The notes beneath the pieces were generated by a model, which saw nothing but the letters and a program-made list of their open reading frames with translations, had not been told where the DNA came from and did not search any database. Position numbers and translations under genes: made by a program. Of a DNA stretch of 64,000 nucleotides, positions 16,347-25,014 are shown in pieces. This stretch comes from Tropicibacter naphthalenivorans (GTDB lineage Bacteria > Pseudomonadota > Alphaproteobacteria > Rhodobacterales > Rhodobacteraceae). The stretch covers positions 372,001 through 436,000 of the forward strand of contig NZ_FWXX01000001.1 in NCBI RefSeq assembly GCF_900176475.1, written 5' to 3'. The first letter of the stretch is position 1. The number at the start of each line of letters is the position of its first letter.

Positions 16347-16443
16347 ACTCGCCTCCGCCTTTGGCGTTTCCTTGCCGCTTTAGATGGATCACGCGCCGGT
16401 GAGTTGCAAGGGGCGCGCCCCCCGCGAAAACGTCGCGGCAGGG

Positions 16444-17232
16444 TTATACGTCAAAGGTTGCGAACACAGGCGCGTGGTCAGAGGGCTGTTCCCAGCCGCG
16501 CACGTGGCGCAACACCCGGCTGGAATGCGCCGCCCCGGCGATGTCGGGCGTGGCCCAGACGTGGTCCAGACGGCGGCCCTTGTCCGCGCCGTCCCAGTCC
16601 TTGGCGCGGTAGGACCACCAAGAGTACAGCTTGCCCTCGGGGATGTCCTTGCGGGTGATGTCGACCCATGCGCCCGCCTCTTGGGTTTCCGCGAGGGCCG
16701 CGACCTCGACCGGCGTGTGGCTGACGATCTTCAGCAGTTTCTTGTGATCCCAGACGTCATCTTCGCGCGGGGCGATGTTCAAATCCCCCACGAGGATCGC
16801 CTTTTCCGGCGTGTTGGCGCGGAAGTAGTCGCGCATCTCGGCAAGGTAATCGAGCTTTTGCCCGAACTTGACGTTGACCTCGCGGTCGGGCACGTCGCCG
16901 CCCGCAGGCACGTAAAAGTTGTGGATGGTCACGCCGTTTTCCAGCCGCCCTGCAACGTGGCGCGCGTGACCCAGATCGGCGAAGTCCTCGCCGCCCACGT
17001 CCTCGATCGGCAGGCGCGACAGGATCGCCACGCCGTTATAGCCCTTTTGCCCGCGCCCCACGAGATGGGGATAGCCTGCCTCGGCGAACACTTCGGTCGG
17101 GATTTTCTCGACCGGGGTTTTGCATTCTTGCAGGCACAGCACGTCCGGCCCCTCTTCGCGCAGCAGTTGCGTCACCAAGCCCTTGCGAAGGCGGACAGAA
17201 TTGATGTTCCAGGTGGCCAGCGTAAAGGGCAT
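16444..17232 (-). CDS. xth: Exodeoxyribonuclease III
   Basis: A 262-residue AP endonuclease/3'-5' exonuclease of base-excision repair. Family signatures are complete: NINSVR near the N-terminus, LQECKT with the metal-binding Glu36, KGYNGVAILSR, VGDLNIAP with the catalytic Asp/Asn pair, and a C-terminal SDHAPV containing the catalytic His. Length matches the family (about 260 residues). It starts at ATG 17232, followed 63 bp upstream by the end of the aspartoacylase-family gene, and may be transcribed with it. Confidence 0.95.
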   Translation of the reverse strand: MPFTLATWNINSVRLRKGLVTQLLREEGPDVLCLQECKTPVEKIPTEVFAEAGYPHLVGRGQKGYNGVAILSRLPIEDVGGEDFADLGHARHVAGRLENGVTIHNFYVPAGGDVPDREVNVKFGQKLDYLAEMRDYFRANTPEKAILVGDLNIAPREDDVWDHKKLLKIVSHTPVEVAALAETQEAGAWVDITRKDIPEGKLYSWWSYRAKDWDGADKGRRLDHVWATPDIAGAAHSSRVLRHVRGWEQPSDHAPVFATFDV

Positions 17233-17295
17233 GGGGGTCTCCGACAGGTCAAGGGTTGGCGCAACCTGCCAAGGCGGGCGGCAGGGTGCAACCGC

Positions 17296-18333
17296 TTAGA
17301 TGATTTCGTCCTCGTCGAACAGGGGGGCGGCCTCCATGTGCTCGTCGAACCCTTCGGCGGCCTTTTCGTGCATCGCTTGCGTTTTCGGAACGGCGATGTG
17401 GAACAGCGCGTCGCCCTCGTTGACGATGGGCAGGTTGGTGCGGCCAATGACGATGCCTGCGGTTTCCGCCGTGACCTCGGCTTCGCGTTCGCCAAAGGGG
17501 TCGGACACAACGCCCAGCACGGTGCCCGGCTCGACGTAATCGCCGCATCCCTTGAGCGTCCGGAGCAGCCCCCCGGACGGCGCGCGCACCCACGACGAGC
17601 GTTCGCAAAACACCGACGCGCCGCGCGCCTTGGGCACGCCGCGGTGGGCGATCATCCCGAGCTTTTCCATGACGCGCAGGATGCCCGCCACCCCGGCGCG
17701 CGCCGCGAATTCGTCAAAGCGCAGCCCCTCGCCCGCCTCGTACAGCAGCACGTCGACACCGGCTTTTTCGGCCTCGAGCCGCAAGGACCCCTCGCGGGTT
17801 TTCGAGTTCATGGTGACCGGCGCGGCAAAGGCATCGCCCAGTTCGCGCAGCCGCGCGTTGCCCGGGGTCAGGCGGATTTGCGGCAGGTTATCGCGCCCCA
17901 CGGCGGCCGAGTGCAGGTCGATGCCCACGTCGCAGCGCTGGACGATCTCTTCCATAAAGATATGCGCCAACCGCGCCGCGAGGCTGCCATGCGAGACGCC
18001 GGGAAAAACGCGGTTCAGGTCGCGGCGGTCGGGCAGATAGCGGCTGTGGTTGATGAACCCGAACGTGTTGACGATGGGCACGGCGATCAAGGTGCCCGAC
18101 AGGCGCGACACAGGCGCGGCGCGCAGCAGGCGGCGGACGATTTCCACGCCGATGACTTCGTCGCCGTGGATCGCCGCCGAGACGAACATGACCGGGCCGG
18201 GTTTGCGCCCGTGCACCACATGCGCCGACATGGTCACCGGCGTGTGGTCGGACATGACCGACACGGGCAAATCGACGGTCCGGCGCTGGCCGGGCAGGAT
18301 GCTTTGGGTTCCCAGATCAAAGGCGTCGCGCAT
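17296..18333 (-). CDS. Succinylglutamate desuccinylase/aspartoacylase-family zinc amidohydrolase
   Basis: A 345-residue M14-like zinc enzyme. The zinc-binding HGDE (His56, Glu59) and the later DLHSA provide the metal ligands, and RRDLNRVFPG is the conserved substrate-arginine segment. The C-terminal ~90 residues form the typical beta-domain. The family removes acyl groups from N-acyl amino acids; the closer relatives include ectoine-type deacetylases, but the substrate here cannot be read from sequence. No ectoine genes are adjacent. It probably shares transcription with xth downstream. Confidence 0.85.
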   Translation of the reverse strand: MRDAFDLGTQSILPGQRRTVDLPVSVMSDHTPVTMSAHVVHGRKPGPVMFVSAAIHGDEVIGVEIVRRLLRAAPVSRLSGTLIAVPIVNTFGFINHSRYLPDRRDLNRVFPGVSHGSLAARLAHIFMEEIVQRCDVGIDLHSAAVGRDNLPQIRLTPGNARLRELGDAFAAPVTMNSKTREGSLRLEAEKAGVDVLLYEAGEGLRFDEFAARAGVAGILRVMEKLGMIAHRGVPKARGASVFCERSSWVRAPSGGLLRTLKGCGDYVEPGTVLGVVSDPFGEREAEVTAETAGIVIGRTNLPIVNEGDALFHIAVPKTQAMHEKAAEGFDEHMEAAPLFDEDEII

Positions 18334-18426
18334 GGGGCTCTCTCATTTTTTGCGCATTGGACGCTGAATCGCGCCCCGGTGCAAGCCCTTGCCAACAAGC
18401 GAACCTGCGCAAGCCCTTGTGCCAAA

Positions 18427-18457
18427 ACGAAAACGGGCGCCCCGCATGGGACGCCCG
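18427..18457 (-). terminator. Rho-independent terminator of the peroxiredoxin gene
   Basis: Read on the minus strand, CGGGCG-x-CCC pairs with GGG-x-CGCCCG around a 4-nt loop (stem 18434-18457) and is followed by TTTTCGTTTT. It lies 21 bp after the peroxiredoxin stop. Confidence 0.8.
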
Positions 18458-18478
18458 CCTATCGGTATCAAACCGCGA

Positions 18479-19132
18479 TTACGCCGGGTTCTTGGCGTAG
18501 CGCAGGTAGGGCAGCTGTTTGTCCAGCGTGCCGAATTTCTCTTCGGCGGCGGCGTCGTCCAGCGACAGGGCCACGATCACGTCCTGACCGGTTTCCCAGT
18601 TCGCCGGGGTCGCCAGCGGCTGGCCAAAGGTGCGCTGAAGCCCGTCGAGCGCGCGCAGCACTTCGGCAAAGTTGCGGCCCACGGACATCGGGTAGGTCAT
18701 CATCAGCTGCACCTTTTTGTCGGGCGAGACGATGAACACCGAGCGCACGGTGGCGCTGTCGGCGGGGGTGCGACCATCGGGCAGATAGGCGTCGGCGGGC
18801 AGCATATCCAGCGCCTTGGCAACCGCGAGGTCTTCGTCAGCGATGATCGGGAAACCGGCGGGCGCGCCTGCGGTCTTTTCGATGTCGGCCTTCCAGCCCT
18901 TGTGCTCTTCGACGCCATCGACGGAGATGCCCATTACCTTGGTACCGCGCTTGGCCCATTCGTCCGCCAGCTGGGCGACCGCGCCGAATTCGGTGGTGCA
19001 GACCGGGGTGTAATCCTTGGGGTGGGAAAAGAAGATCGCCCAGGAGTCGCCTTGCCAATCGTGCAGGTCGAATTCGCCCAGATCGGTGGTCACGTGGAGG
19101 TTCGGGAACTGGTCATTGATGCGCAGAGCCAT
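18479..19132 (-). CDS. 1-Cys (Prx6-type) peroxiredoxin
   Basis: A 217-residue cytosolic peroxidase that reduces hydrogen peroxide and organic peroxides. The peroxidatic motif PKDYTPVCTTE carries Pro38, Thr42 and Cys45. The length and the C-terminal extension (TFGQPLATPANW...) are those of the Prx6/AhpC-TSA 1-Cys group, and no resolving cysteine is visible. It is monocistronic with its own terminator. An inverted repeat resembling an iron-control element lies 46-62 bp upstream of the start, consistent with iron- or peroxide-dependent control. Confidence 0.93.
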   Translation of the reverse strand: MALRINDQFPNLHVTTDLGEFDLHDWQGDSWAIFFSHPKDYTPVCTTEFGAVAQLADEWAKRGTKVMGISVDGVEEHKGWKADIEKTAGAPAGFPIIADEDLAVAKALDMLPADAYLPDGRTPADSATVRSVFIVSPDKKVQLMMTYPMSVGRNFAEVLRALDGLQRTFGQPLATPANWETGQDVIVALSLDDAAAEEKFGTLDKQLPYLRYAKNPA

Positions 19133-19177
19133 TGGTTTTTCCTTCCTGTCCGAGAGTCTCGGGGTTGATTTGCTCGC

Positions 19178-19194
19178 ATTAGATAAATTCTAAA
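19178..19194. promoter_or_regulatory. Irr/ICE-like inverted repeat upstream of the peroxiredoxin gene
   Basis: The 17-bp ATTAGATaaaTTCTAAA matches the alphaproteobacterial iron-control element pattern TTTAGAA-N3-TTCTAAA at 12 of 14 specified positions, with the right half-site perfect (consensus recalled, not looked up). It lies in the presumed promoter of the peroxiredoxin gene. Confidence 0.4.
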
Positions 19195-19299
19195 TTGGGG
19201 ATGTAAAGGGCCACTTGCGGCCCCTCTGACAGAGTGTCACAGTGCGGCCCAAGGCTGACCACGCGGTCGGCAAAACGCAAAAGCTTTGGGAGAGAAGCG

Positions 19300-20739
19300 A
19301 TGCAAGAGCACAAACAGTTTTACATCAACGGGGCTTGGGTCGATGCCATCGAGGGCACCGACTACAACGTCATCAACCCCACCACCGAAGAGCCCTGCGC
19401 GGTGATTGCGCTGGGGGGTCAGGCCGATGCGGATGCCGCCGTAGCCGCCGCCAAGGCCGCCCTGCCCGGCTGGATGGCGACCCCGGTCGAGCAGCGCATC
19501 GAAGCGCTGGAGCGGGTTTATGCCGCCTATAAGGCACGCGCCGAGGATCTGGCGCAGGCCATGAGCCTCGCCATGGGTGCGCCGCAGGATCTGGCACGCA
19601 CGGCGCAGGTCGGCGCGGGCATCGCGCACCTCAAGGGATTCATCAACGCGGCCAAGGCCTTTGACTGGGAAAAACCGCTGGGGGACCACGCGCCGGATAC
19701 GATCATTCGCCATGAGGCGGTGGGCGTTTGCGCGCTGATCACGCCTTGGAACTGGCCGATGAACCAGATCACGCTCAAGGTCGGCGCGGCGCTTGTGGCG
19801 GGCAACACCATGGTGCTGAAACCGTCCGAAGAGTCGGCGCTGGACGGCATCGTCTTTGCCGAGATCATGGACGCGGCGGGCCTGCCCAAGGGTGTGTTCA
19901 ACCTTGTGAACGGCGATGGCGCGGGCGTGGGTTCGCGTCTGTCGTCGCACCCGGATGTGGACATGGTGAGCTTTACCGGCTCGACCCGCGCCGGGATCGC
20001 CATTTCCAAGGCGGCGGCGGAGACTTTGAAGCGCGTGCACCTCGAGCTTGGCGGCAAGGGCGCGAACCTCGTGTTTGCCGATGCGGACGACAAGGCGATC
20101 AAGCGCGGCGTGCTGCACATGATGAACAACACCGGCCAATCGTGCAACGCGCCCAGCCGGATGATCGTCGAAGCCTCGCGCTATGACGCCGCCGTCGAAG
20201 AGGCCGCCGCGACCGCGAACAAGGTCACCGTCGGCCCCGCCGATGAGGAAGGCCGCCACATCGGCCCGGTGGTCAACGAATCCCAGTGGAACAAGATCCA
20301 GGACCTGATCCAGAAGGGCATCGACGAGGGCGCGCGCCTTGTTGCCGGTGGTCTGGGGCGGCCTGAGGGCTTGAACAAGGGCTTTTACGTGCGGCCCACG
20401 GTTTTTGCCGATGTGACCAACGATATGACCATCGCGCGCGAAGAGATTTTCGGCCCGGTGCTGTCGATCCTCAAGTTCGAGACAGAGGAAGAGGCGGTGC
20501 AGATCGCCAATGACACGCCCTACGGTCTGACGAACTATGTGCAGTCCACGGATGTGGAGCGCCGCCACCGTCTGGCGCGTCAGCTGCGCTCGGGCATGGT
20601 CGAAATGAACGGCAAGCCGCGCGGGCCCGGTGCGCCCTTTGGCGGGGTCAAGGCGTCGGGCAATGGCCGCGAGGCGGGCAGCTGGGGCATCCACGACTTT
20701 GTGGAAGTGAAGGCGATTTCCGGCTGGCTGGATGAGTGA
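19300..20739 (+). CDS. NAD(P)-dependent aldehyde dehydrogenase
   Basis: A 479-residue ALDH-superfamily enzyme that oxidises an aldehyde to the acid. The catalytic Cys282 is in GQSCNAP, the general base Glu249 in HLELGGKG, and Asn151 in PWNWPMNQ. The start at 19300 has a GGGAGAG ribosome site 7 bp upstream; a longer frame to 19234 adds residues without homology. It stands alone between the divergent peroxiredoxin and the convergent rluA gene. The substrate is not determined by sequence; the closest feel is to broad-specificity ALDHs. Confidence 0.9.
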   Translation: MQEHKQFYINGAWVDAIEGTDYNVINPTTEEPCAVIALGGQADADAAVAAAKAALPGWMATPVEQRIEALERVYAAYKARAEDLAQAMSLAMGAPQDLARTAQVGAGIAHLKGFINAAKAFDWEKPLGDHAPDTIIRHEAVGVCALITPWNWPMNQITLKVGAALVAGNTMVLKPSEESALDGIVFAEIMDAAGLPKGVFNLVNGDGAGVGSRLSSHPDVDMVSFTGSTRAGIAISKAAAETLKRVHLELGGKGANLVFADADDKAIKRGVLHMMNNTGQSCNAPSRMIVEASRYDAAVEEAAATANKVTVGPADEEGRHIGPVVNESQWNKIQDLIQKGIDEGARLVAGGLGRPEGLNKGFYVRPTVFADVTNDMTIAREEIFGPVLSILKFETEEEAVQIANDTPYGLTNYVQSTDVERRHRLARQLRSGMVEMNGKPRGPGAPFGGVKASGNGREAGSWGIHDFVEVKAISGWLDE

Positions 20740-20751
20740 TTGATCGGGGGG

Positions 20752-20839
20752 GCGCACCAGAGGTGCGCATTTAGAGCAAAGTGGGGGCTCTGCCCCCCGG
20801 CCTGCGGCCTCCCCCCGGGATATTTGCAAAGAGAAGAAG
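20752..20839 (+). repeat. Intergenic composite hairpin repeat, copy 1
   Basis: From left to right: hairpin GCGCACC-AGA-GGTGCGC, hairpin GGGGGC-TCT-GCCCCC, the palindromic GGCC-TGC-GGCC, then CCCCCCGGGATATTTGCAAAGAGAAGAAG. The tail and the two inner hairpins recur in reverse orientation at 39994-40098, and the tail alone at 43191-43212. It fills the gap between the convergent aldehyde dehydrogenase and rluA genes and probably acts as a terminator or transcript-end element. Confidence 0.8.
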
Positions 20840-20875
20840 ATGCGCCGTGGGTTTGGGCCTGCGGCGCATCGCGTT

Positions 20876-21523
20876 TTAAAAGTCGGGTTTGGCGCGGAAT
20901 TTCATGCCTTTGCCGCTTTCGGGGTGGTTCACGCGCAGCTCCTCGGCGTGGAGCATCATGCGCGGGTAGTTGGAGGCGGTTTCGGGCGCGTAAAATGGAT
21001 CGCCAAGGATCGGGTGGCCGAGCGCCAGCATGTGCACGCGCAGTTGGTGGCTGCGGCCCGTGAGGGGGAAGAGGCGCACGCGGCTTTCGTCCGCGTCGGA
21101 GCGCAGGACTTTGTAGTCGGTGACAGAGGGTTTGCCGGTCTCGTGGCAGACCATCTGGCGCGGGCGGTTTGGCCAGTCGACGATCAGCGGCAGGTCGACC
21201 TGGCCTTCTTTCGGCTCAAGCTGGCCAGCGACGCGGGCGATGTAGGTTTTCTTGACCTTGCGGGTTTCGAACTGTTGCCCGAGGTGCTTTTGCGCGTGGG
21301 CCGTCATGGCAAAGACCATCACCCCCGAGGTGTCGCGGTCGAGCCTGTGGACGAGGCGGGCCGTTGGGAAGGCCGCTTCGATCCGGGTCAGCAGGCAATC
21401 GGCCAGGTGGTCGCCCTTGCCCGGCACGGACAAGAGCCCCGCCGGTTTGTTGACGATCAAGAGGTCGCTGTCTTCGTGCAGGACGGGGATGTCGCCGGTC
21501 GGGGGATTGTATGCGTCGCTCAT
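20876..21523 (-). CDS. RluA-family pseudouridine synthase
   Basis: A 215-residue enzyme converting specific uridines of rRNA or tRNA to pseudouridine. The catalytic motif HRLDRDTSG (residues 59-67, Asp62) and the later GRSHQLRVHM plus LGHPILGDPFY are typical of RluA. The length equals that of the short RluA type without an S4 domain, which in E. coli modifies 23S rRNA U746 and tRNA U32; which site is used here is not readable. It starts at ATG 21523, 37 bp before the divergently placed neighbour's end region. Confidence 0.92.
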   Translation of the reverse strand: MSDAYNPPTGDIPVLHEDSDLLIVNKPAGLLSVPGKGDHLADCLLTRIEAAFPTARLVHRLDRDTSGVMVFAMTAHAQKHLGQQFETRKVKKTYIARVAGQLEPKEGQVDLPLIVDWPNRPRQMVCHETGKPSVTDYKVLRSDADESRVRLFPLTGRSHQLRVHMLALGHPILGDPFYAPETASNYPRMMLHAEELRVNHPESGKGMKFRAKPDF

Positions 21524-21560
21524 GGCCCCCTATTGGCAAGCATCCTGAGCCAGCGCAAGC

Positions 21561-24008
21561 CTAAGCGCGTGTGCGCGCCCCGGTGGGATCGTATGCGGGG
21601 CGCAGGTGGGCGCGGGCCGCGATGCGCTGGCCTGCCACGTCGATGTGGTAATCGGCGGATGTCAGCTCTGCGGCAGAGCGCCCGTCGGTTGGCACATAGC
21701 CAAGGCCCACGGCGGCGCCCAAGCTGTGGCCGTAGGCGCCTGAGGTCAGGTGCCCGACGATCTGGCCGTCGCGCAGGATCGGCTCGTTGTGGTAGAGCAT
21801 CGGGCCGGGATCGCTCAGGACGAATTGCAGCAGGCGGCGGGTGATCCCTGCGTCCTGCGCCCTCAGCACCGCGTCGCGGCCGATGAAGGCCGGTTTGCCC
21901 GTGTTGACCGCAAAGCCAAGACCCGCCTCGAGGACGTGGTCCTGGCAGGTGATGTCATGGCCGAAATGGCGAAAGGCTTTTTCGATGCGACAGCTGTCCA
22001 TGGCGTGCATCCCGCACAGGCGCAGGCCGTGGTCCGCGCCCGCCTGAGCCAGCGTGTCGAACAGATGGGCGGCGAATTCGGTGGGGACGTACAGCTCCCA
22101 CCCCAGCTCGCCCACGTAGGACACCCGGTGCGCGCGCGCATAAGCCATGCCGATCTCGATCCGGCGCGCGGTGCCAAAGGGAAACGCGGCGGAGGACAGA
22201 TCGTCCGGCGAGACCGCTTGCAGCAGCGCGCGGGCGTTTGGCCCCATGACCGCAAGGACCGCCTCGGCGGAGGTGACATCGGTGACGACGACCCGGCGCT
22301 GCCCCAAGTGGCGGGTCAGCCACGTCTGATCGGCGCGGCGGGTGGCGGCGGGGGTGACCACCAGGTAGGCGGTTTCGGACAGGCGGGTGACGGTGACGTC
22401 GGCCTCTATCCCCGCAGTTTCATTCAGGAACTGCGTGTAGACGATGCGCCCCACCGGGACCGACAGATCGCCGCCGCAGACGTGGTTGAGAAAGCTTTCG
22501 GCGTCCGACCCCTCGACGCGCAGCTTGCCAAAGGACGACATGTCATATGCCCCGACGGCGGTGCGCAGGGCGGTGTGCTCGGCGGCGCTGTTCTTGAACC
22601 AGTTTTGGCGGCCCCAGCTGTAGCGGTAGGCGCGCGGCTGGCCGGGGGCGGCGAACCAGCCCGGTCTTTCCCATCCGGCCAGCTCGGAAAAGACCGCGCC
22701 CGCGCTGTCCATCTGCGCATGAAAGGGCGAGCGGCGCAGCCCGCGCGCGGTGGCCTTTTGCCGGTAGGGAAAGTGGTCGGCATAGAGCAGGCCCAGCGTT
22801 TCCGTCACCCGTGCGGCCAGATAGCCGCGGTTGGTCTGGAACGGCTCGGCGCGGGCGATGTCCACATCCCCAAGGTCAAAGGGCCGCGCGCCCGCGTCCA
22901 TCCACTGCGCCAGCGCCATCCCGGCCCCGCCCGCCGACTGGATCCCGATCGAGTTGAACCCGGCGGCGACCCAGACGTTGTCCATCCCCGGACACAGGCC
23001 CAGATGATAGGCATTGTCGGGGGTAAAGCTTTCGGGGCCATTGAAGAACGTGTGGATGCCCGCCTGCCCCAGCATCGGCATACGCGCGATGGCCTGTTCC
23101 AGGAGCGGCTCAAAGTGGTCCACGTCCTCTGGCAGTTGGTCGAATTCAAAGCCCTCCGGGATGCCGTCCACGGCCCAAGGCTTGGCACGCGGCTCGAACG
23201 CGCCCAGCATCAGCTTGCCCGCGTCCTCTTTGTAGTAGGCGCATTCGTCCGGCACCCGCAGGACCGGCAGGCGGGACAGCCCTTCGATGGGTTCAGAGAC
23301 GATGTAGAAATGCTCGCAGGCTTGCAGCGGCACATCGGTGTTCAGCATCCGGCCCACCTCGCGGCCCCACATGCCCGCGCAGTTGACCACGTGGTCGCAG
23401 GCGATCTGGCCTTGGGTGCCGTCCTCGGCCTGCCACGCCACATGGGTGATGCGGGCGCCGGTGCGGGTGACGCCGGTGGCCTTGGTGCGCTCGGCGATCC
23501 GTGCGCCGCGACCCCGCGCGCCCTTGGCCAGCGCCAGCGCAATATTGCCGGGATCGCCCTGCCCGTCCTTGGGCAGGTAGACGCCGCCCACCACGCCATC
23601 GGTGTTCAGATGCGGGTAAAGCCGGGTGATGTCCCCCAGCCCGATCTCGTCGACCTCGACACCAAAGGCGCGGGCCATGGCGGCGGTGCGGCGCAGTTCC
23701 TCGTGGCGCTCGGCGGTCAGGGCGACGGTGATCGACCCCGTCCGGCGAAAGCCCGTGGCCACGCCGGTTTCCTCCTCCAGCGCGCCGTACAGCTCTTGCG
23801 AGTATTTCGCGAGGCGGGTCATGTTGGCCGAGGACCGCAGCTGCGCGATCAGCCCCGCCGCGTGCCACGTGGTGCCAGAGGTCAGCGCCTTGCGTTCCAG
23901 CAGCACCACGTCGCGCCACCCCAGCCGCGTCAGGTGATAGGCCAGCGAGCAGCCGATAATGCCGCCTCCGATGATGACAACGCGGGCGGAGGTCGGCAGG
24001 TCGGTCAT
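21561..24008 (-). CDS. FAD-dependent dimethylglycine/sarcosine dehydrogenase-like protein with GcvT domain
   Basis: An 815-residue two-part enzyme. The N-terminal DAO-type FAD domain opens with VVIIGGGIIGCS; a SGTTWHAAGL segment places His49 where dimethylglycine dehydrogenases bind FAD covalently. A central FAO-type segment and a C-terminal aminomethyltransferase (GcvT, folate-binding) domain from about residue 430 follow. Such enzymes demethylate N-methylated glycines (dimethylglycine, sarcosine) and pass the one-carbon unit to tetrahydrofolate, as part of glycine-betaine catabolism common in marine bacteria. The exact substrate is not determined. It lies 18 bp downstream of the GFA gene and may be in its operon. 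Confidence 0.88.
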   Translation of the reverse strand: MTDLPTSARVVIIGGGIIGCSLAYHLTRLGWRDVVLLERKALTSGTTWHAAGLIAQLRSSANMTRLAKYSQELYGALEEETGVATGFRRTGSITVALTAERHEELRRTAAMARAFGVEVDEIGLGDITRLYPHLNTDGVVGGVYLPKDGQGDPGNIALALAKGARGRGARIAERTKATGVTRTGARITHVAWQAEDGTQGQIACDHVVNCAGMWGREVGRMLNTDVPLQACEHFYIVSEPIEGLSRLPVLRVPDECAYYKEDAGKLMLGAFEPRAKPWAVDGIPEGFEFDQLPEDVDHFEPLLEQAIARMPMLGQAGIHTFFNGPESFTPDNAYHLGLCPGMDNVWVAAGFNSIGIQSAGGAGMALAQWMDAGARPFDLGDVDIARAEPFQTNRGYLAARVTETLGLLYADHFPYRQKATARGLRRSPFHAQMDSAGAVFSELAGWERPGWFAAPGQPRAYRYSWGRQNWFKNSAAEHTALRTAVGAYDMSSFGKLRVEGSDAESFLNHVCGGDLSVPVGRIVYTQFLNETAGIEADVTVTRLSETAYLVVTPAATRRADQTWLTRHLGQRRVVVTDVTSAEAVLAVMGPNARALLQAVSPDDLSSAAFPFGTARRIEIGMAYARAHRVSYVGELGWELYVPTEFAAHLFDTLAQAGADHGLRLCGMHAMDSCRIEKAFRHFGHDITCQDHVLEAGLGFAVNTGKPAFIGRDAVLRAQDAGITRRLLQFVLSDPGPMLYHNEPILRDGQIVGHLTSGAYGHSLGAAVGLGYVPTDGRSAAELTSADYHIDVAGQRIAARAHLRPAYDPTGARTRA

Positions 24009-24026
24009 CGGCTGGCTCCTTAGGCG

Positions 24027-24395
24027 TTAGCTTTGCGGCACATCGTCGGTGATAGCGTAGTAGTCGCCCTTGTCCTTGGTAAAGATGTGTTTCTCAAGCG
24101 TGATGCCGGTCGGGTTGTCCAACGCGCCAAGGGCAAAGCTGATCGTGTCCTCGGCGTGGGCGTGCCAGAACAGAAAGCTGCCGCAGGTGGGGCAAAAGCC
24201 GCGCTGCGCCTGTTCAGAGCTGTCGTACCAACGGACGTCGCCAGTAATGCGCAGCGCCGCACGTGGCACATAGGCCGAGCCCCAAAGGTGCCCCGATTGG
24301 CGGCGGCATTGGGAACAGTGGCACAGGCTTGGCCCTTGGGGCTGTGCGCTGGTTTCGAACTGGATCGCGCCGCAGAGGCAGTGGCCCTTGGTCAT
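24027..24395 (-). CDS. GFA (glutathione-dependent formaldehyde-activating) family protein
   Basis: A 122-residue zinc-binding protein. The cysteine set Cys6-x-Cys8, Cys25-x-Cys27-x2-Cys30 and Cys68-x2-Cys71 matches the GFA/CENP-V fold. Some members bind glutathione and promote S-hydroxymethylglutathione formation, but most are of unknown role. The start at 24395 gives the canonical CxCGAIxF beginning; the upstream open frame overlaps the LysE gene. Its position beside a dimethylglycine/sarcosine dehydrogenase-like gene, which can release formaldehyde, makes a formaldehyde-related role plausible but unproven. Confidence 0.88.
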   Translation of the reverse strand: MTKGHCLCGAIQFETSAQPQGPSLCHCSQCRRQSGHLWGSAYVPRAALRITGDVRWYDSSEQAQRGFCPTCGSFLFWHAHAEDTISFALGALDNPTGITLEKHIFTKDKGDYYAITDDVPQS

Positions 24396-24396
24396 G

Positions 24397-25014
24397 TCAT
24401 GTCCTTTCGGGGAAAGAGGCCGCGCCAAGCGCCAGCCCATACAGGATAAAGCAACCCGCCAGCACCCGGCGGATGGTGGTGTTGGCCACGGCGGACAGCG
24501 CGCGGCGGCCAAGCCACGCGCCAAGCGCGGTGTAGCTGGCGTAGCTGGCGGCGGTGATGGTCAAAGCGGTGGGCACGATCACCCACATCTGCTGGGCGAT
24601 GGGCACATCCGTTTGCACGAACTGCGAAAAGGCGGCGAGGTAGCCCGCCACGGATTTCGGGTTCAGCGTCGCGATGGCAAAGGCACGGCTGTAGATGTGG
24701 CTGGAGGCGGCGATCGGGGCGATGGGCTGATGCGCGCGCATCCAAGCCCGCAGGCCGAACCAGATCAGCAGCGTCGCGCCTGCGAATTTCGCCACGGTGA
24801 AGGCGGTGGGAGAGGTGGCGATCAGCGCCGTCACGCCCAGCGCCGAGAGGGTCAGGAACAGCAGCGCCTGGGTCAGGATGCCCGCCACGCCCCACAGCGC
24901 GCGGGCAAAGCCATAGGTCATGCCGTTCTGGATGCAGTTGGCCGCGTTCGGCCCCGGAGAGGTCACGAACACCACCCAAAAGCCTGCAAAGATCAGCCAG
25001 CCGTCCAGACTCAT
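24397..25014 (-). CDS. LysE family amino-acid/threonine exporter
   Basis: A 205-residue inner-membrane protein with about six hydrophobic segments and the family signature SPGPNAANCIQNG near the N-terminus. LysE/RhtB proteins export amino acids or derivatives by proton exchange. It lies between the free-methionine-sulfoxide reductase gene (ATGA overlap at 25011-25014) and the GFA gene (1 bp gap), so the three are probably co-transcribed. The substrate is unknown. Confidence 0.88.
   Translation of the reverse strand: MSLDGWLIFAGFWVVFVTSPGPNAANCIQNGMTYGFARALWGVAGILTQALLFLTLSALGVTALIATSPTAFTVAKFAGATLLIWFGLRAWMRAHQPIAPIAASSHIYSRAFAIATLNPKSVAGYLAAFSQFVQTDVPIAQQMWVIVPTALTITAASYASYTALGAWLGRRALSAVANTTIRRVLAGCFILYGLALGAASFPERT

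Noticed and set aside
16384-18735. Plus-strand open frame of 783 codons over xth and the aspartoacylase-type gene
   Set aside because: It spans two convincing minus-strand genes and their gap, with no domain of its own.
20740-21063. Plus-strand frame in the ALDH-rluA gap
   Set aside because: It runs through the hairpin repeat and into antisense rluA; no domain and no ribosome site.
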